This document shows positions 6,124 to 7,200 of a stretch of DNA of 7,200 bases, piece by piece (the stretch's first letter is position 1; every line of letters begins with the position of its first letter). Origin of the DNA: Clostridiales bacterium (GTDB taxonomy: Bacteria; Bacillota; Clostridia; Lachnospirales; Lachnospiraceae); assembly GCA_019416265.1 (NCBI GenBank), contig DXXQ01000246.1, forward strand, positions 1-7,200, written 5' to 3'. Position numbers and translations under genes: made by a program. Under the pieces are notes generated by a model that saw only the letters and a program-made list of their open reading frames with translations, was not told where the DNA came from and did no database searches.

Positions 6124-6132
6124 TAGAATATG
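6124..6132 (-). promoter_or_regulatory. Sigma-K-like -10 element before the amidase gene
   Basis: CATATTCTA on the minus strand fits the sporulation sigma-K -10 form CATAnnnTA. It would give a start near 6117 and a leader of about 22 nt that includes the AGGAAAGG ribosome site. I see no clear AC-type -35 at 16-17 nt, so support is partial. It is noted because the CwlC gene in Bacillus is sigma-K dependent. Confidence 0.25.
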
Positions 6133-6168
6133 TCACTGACGGCAAAAAGCTACTGGCTGCGTAATATT

Positions 6169-6282
6169 TCAAAACTCTCCCTGCATCCCGATCCGGCATC
6201 CCTTCGCTGCGGCCACCACAGCAGATTTCCTCCGGATATCTGTTTGCCAGGTGATCGTCTTCATGGAAATTTGTGCTCTCAT
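6169..6282 (-). CDS. Possible small ORF, 37 codons, unknown
   Basis: The ATG at 6282 has a good ribosome site (AGAAGGA, 6 nt upstream) and begins 22 nt after the phosphatase stop codon. The 37-residue product starts MRAQISMKTITWQTDIRRKS and is basic, with one Cys and no signal peptide or membrane helix. I do not recognise it. The well-placed ribosome site and tight spacing are the only support. It could be an untranslated leader or the remnant of a longer gene. Confidence 0.3.
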   Translation of the reverse strand: MRAQISMKTITWQTDIRRKSAVVAAAKGCRIGMQGEF

Positions 6283-6304
6283 GGAGATTCCTTCTTTTAA
6301 TTTC

Positions 6305-6736
6305 TCAGATTTTCCCTTCTTTTTTGAGGTATTCCAGAAATGCATCACAGCCCTCTGTCACATCCTCATAAGTCTCATCAAAATTCCCGGTATACCAGGG
6401 ATCTGCAATATCTCTGTCTGATCCTGCAAAGCTCAGAAGCTTATACACCTTCCCCTCCGGATCTCCCTTCAGCATCCTGTTAAGATTCTTCATATTCCAC
6501 CGGTCCATACCGATGACATAGTCAGCATCCTCATAATCCTTCCATGTAATCTGTTTGGCTCTGTGGGGAACCAGCGGGATATTCATTTCACGCAGCTTAT
6601 TCACCGTCCCTCTGTGGGGCGGATTCCCAATCTCCTCCCTACTGGTCGCAAAGCTATCAATAACAAACCTGTCCGCCAATCCCAGGGTTTTTACCTTGTG
6701 GGTGAAAACGCTTTCGGCCAGGGTGGAACGGCATAC
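6305..6736 (-). pseudogene. Low-molecular-weight protein tyrosine phosphatase, 5' end cut off by element insertion
   Basis: The frame encodes a phosphatase of the LMW-PTP (Wzb/YwlE-like) family from the P-loop onward. It reads VCRSTLAESVF, then IGMDRWNMKNL, and the general-acid loop IADPWYTGNFDETY, and ends normally at TGA. Family members start with about 12 residues of the type LFVCHGNICRS, whose first Cys is the nucleophile in CxxxxxR. Here the codons before VCRS are unrelated (LIGK in this frame), so the nucleophile and first strand are missing. The upstream DNA is recombinase sequence in another frame. The only in-frame start candidate is a TTG at 6757 without a ribosome site. The 3' portion looks undamaged, which suggests a recent or reversible interruption. 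The missing 5' end should lie at the far side of the element. Confidence 0.82.
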
Positions 6737-7200
6737 TTTCCCTATCAAATGGTACAAAGTCTTTTTCTGTTATACCTACCTCACTCAGTTCACTTACATT
6801 ATACTCTTCCATAGGCACTATTTCAATCCTTGCATCTTCTTTATCTAAAAACAGAAACGCTCCAGCCATACTATCCAACACAATAAACACATCTCTATTA
6901 CCAAAGACAACAACCTTTTTGATATGCTCTGTAATAAACTGGATTTTTTTCTCCATTACCATAGCTTCATCATCAAATAAAGACTCTATCTCAGCATCTA
7001 TATTTTTTATGGTATCTTCTATAGCCTCAATATCAGGATTATGCTCTACAGGTACTAAGAGAGCTTTCTTTTTTTCCAGATTTGTTTCCAGTTCATTTGA
7101 TTTTACCATGAATTCTTCTTTTGTAATTAACTCATCTGTATAAAGATCAATCAATTTTCCTTTTTTATTTTCTAATTTTAGTATTTCTTCTTCTATACTT
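6657..7200 (-). CDS. Large serine recombinase, C-terminal part (runs off right edge)
   Basis: The frame is open from the right edge, giving 180 residues. It begins with a Lys/Glu-rich coiled-coil segment containing KLIDLYTDELITKEEF (15-30), the pattern found between the zinc ribbon and the end of large serine recombinases. A second helical stretch follows (about 57-95), then a strand-rich part (VVVFGNRDVFIVLDS, 96-110). The resolvase catalytic and zinc-binding domains lie outside the window. Up to about residue 156 the DNA is AT-rich; the last 24 codons lie in phosphatase DNA read in another frame and end at a chance TGA (6657-6659). The native tail is therefore probably supplied by the opposite end of the element when circular. 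The protein would catalyse integration and excision. A resolvase or transposon recombinase of the same superfamily is the alternative. Confidence 0.78.
   Translation of the reverse strand, partial: SIEEEILKLENKKGKLIDLYTDELITKEEFMVKSNELETNLEKKKALLVPVEHNPDIEAIEDTIKNIDAEIESLFDDEAMVMEKKIQFITEHIKKVVVFGNRDVFIVLDSMAGAFLFLDKEDARIEIVPMEEYNVSELSEVGITEKDFVPFDRESMPFHPGRKRFHPQGKNPGIGGQVCY
6725..6745. mobile_element. Element end / recombination junction (att site) in the phosphatase P-loop codons
   Basis: Left of about 6736 the sequence is phosphatase; right of it, recombinase. The junction lies in or just beside GTATGCCGTTCC on the minus strand, which in the phosphatase frame reads V-C-R-S. Around it GGAA (6725-6728) and TTCC (6738-6741) form a small inverted repeat with a 9-nt spacer, a shape seen at serine-recombinase att sites. 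The exact crossover dinucleotide cannot be set without the other junction or an empty site. The element extends right beyond 7200; its size and cargo are unknown. Confidence 0.7.

Noticed and set aside
6095..6199. Longer amidase start at 6199
   Set aside because: The Gly/Ala-rich purine run before it abuts the ATG with no spacing, the 35 extra residues do not form a signal peptide, and the ATG at 6094 has a clear ribosome site.
6737..6757. TTG at 6757 as a true start of the phosphatase
   Set aside because: The seven residues it adds do not restore the CxxxxxR nucleophile loop, no ribosome site precedes it, and the DNA belongs to the recombinase frame.
1..7200. tRNA, rRNA and CRISPR arrays
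   Set aside because: No cloverleaf with conserved T-loop sequence, no rRNA-like stretch and no regularly spaced repeats were seen on either strand.

Overview
The window looks like chromosome from a Gram-positive clostridium of the Lachnospiraceae type. The evidence is a SCIFF (six-cysteine) peptide gene with its radical SAM maturase, a TIGR04086-like membrane protein, a surface protein with a VETGD-type sorting tail, strong GGAGG ribosome sites with occasional TTG starts, and moderate GC content. No species can be named from the sequence alone.

Left part (1-990, minus strand): the SCIFF locus. In transcription order it holds a small four-helix membrane protein (640-990), the 46-residue SCIFF precursor scfA (407-547, short and easily missed) and the N-terminal part of its maturase scfB, which runs off the left edge just before its radical SAM cysteines. 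scfA has its own extended -10 promoter. A hairpin with a T-rich tail between scfA and scfB probably makes peptide mRNA more abundant than maturase mRNA. A perfect 18-bp hairpin (991-1034) buries the ribosome site of the membrane-protein gene.

Middle part (1077-4505): a secreted, very acidic, wall-anchored surface protein (minus) and a CNNM/CorC-type ion transporter (plus) are transcribed divergently from a 426-bp intergenic region. That region holds a good promoter for the surface protein, a possible catabolite (cre-like) operator, and a pair of similar palindromes in front of the transporter. A bidirectional terminator separates the transporter from the convergent gene that follows.

Right part (4579-6736, minus strand): a YdcF/DUF218 protein, a CwlC-like N-acetylmuramoyl-L-alanine amidase with SPOR repeats and no signal peptide, a possible 37-codon ORF, and the 3' part of a low-molecular-weight protein tyrosine phosphatase gene.

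Right edge (about 6737-7200): the phosphatase gene is cut inside the codons of its catalytic P-loop. The DNA beyond is AT-rich and encodes the C-terminal part of a large serine recombinase. The simplest reading is one end of an integrated mobile element whose attachment site is the phosphatase active-site sequence. The recombinase frame runs across the junction into host DNA, so its tail should differ between integrated and excised forms, and excision should restore the phosphatase. This junction is the most interesting point in the window.
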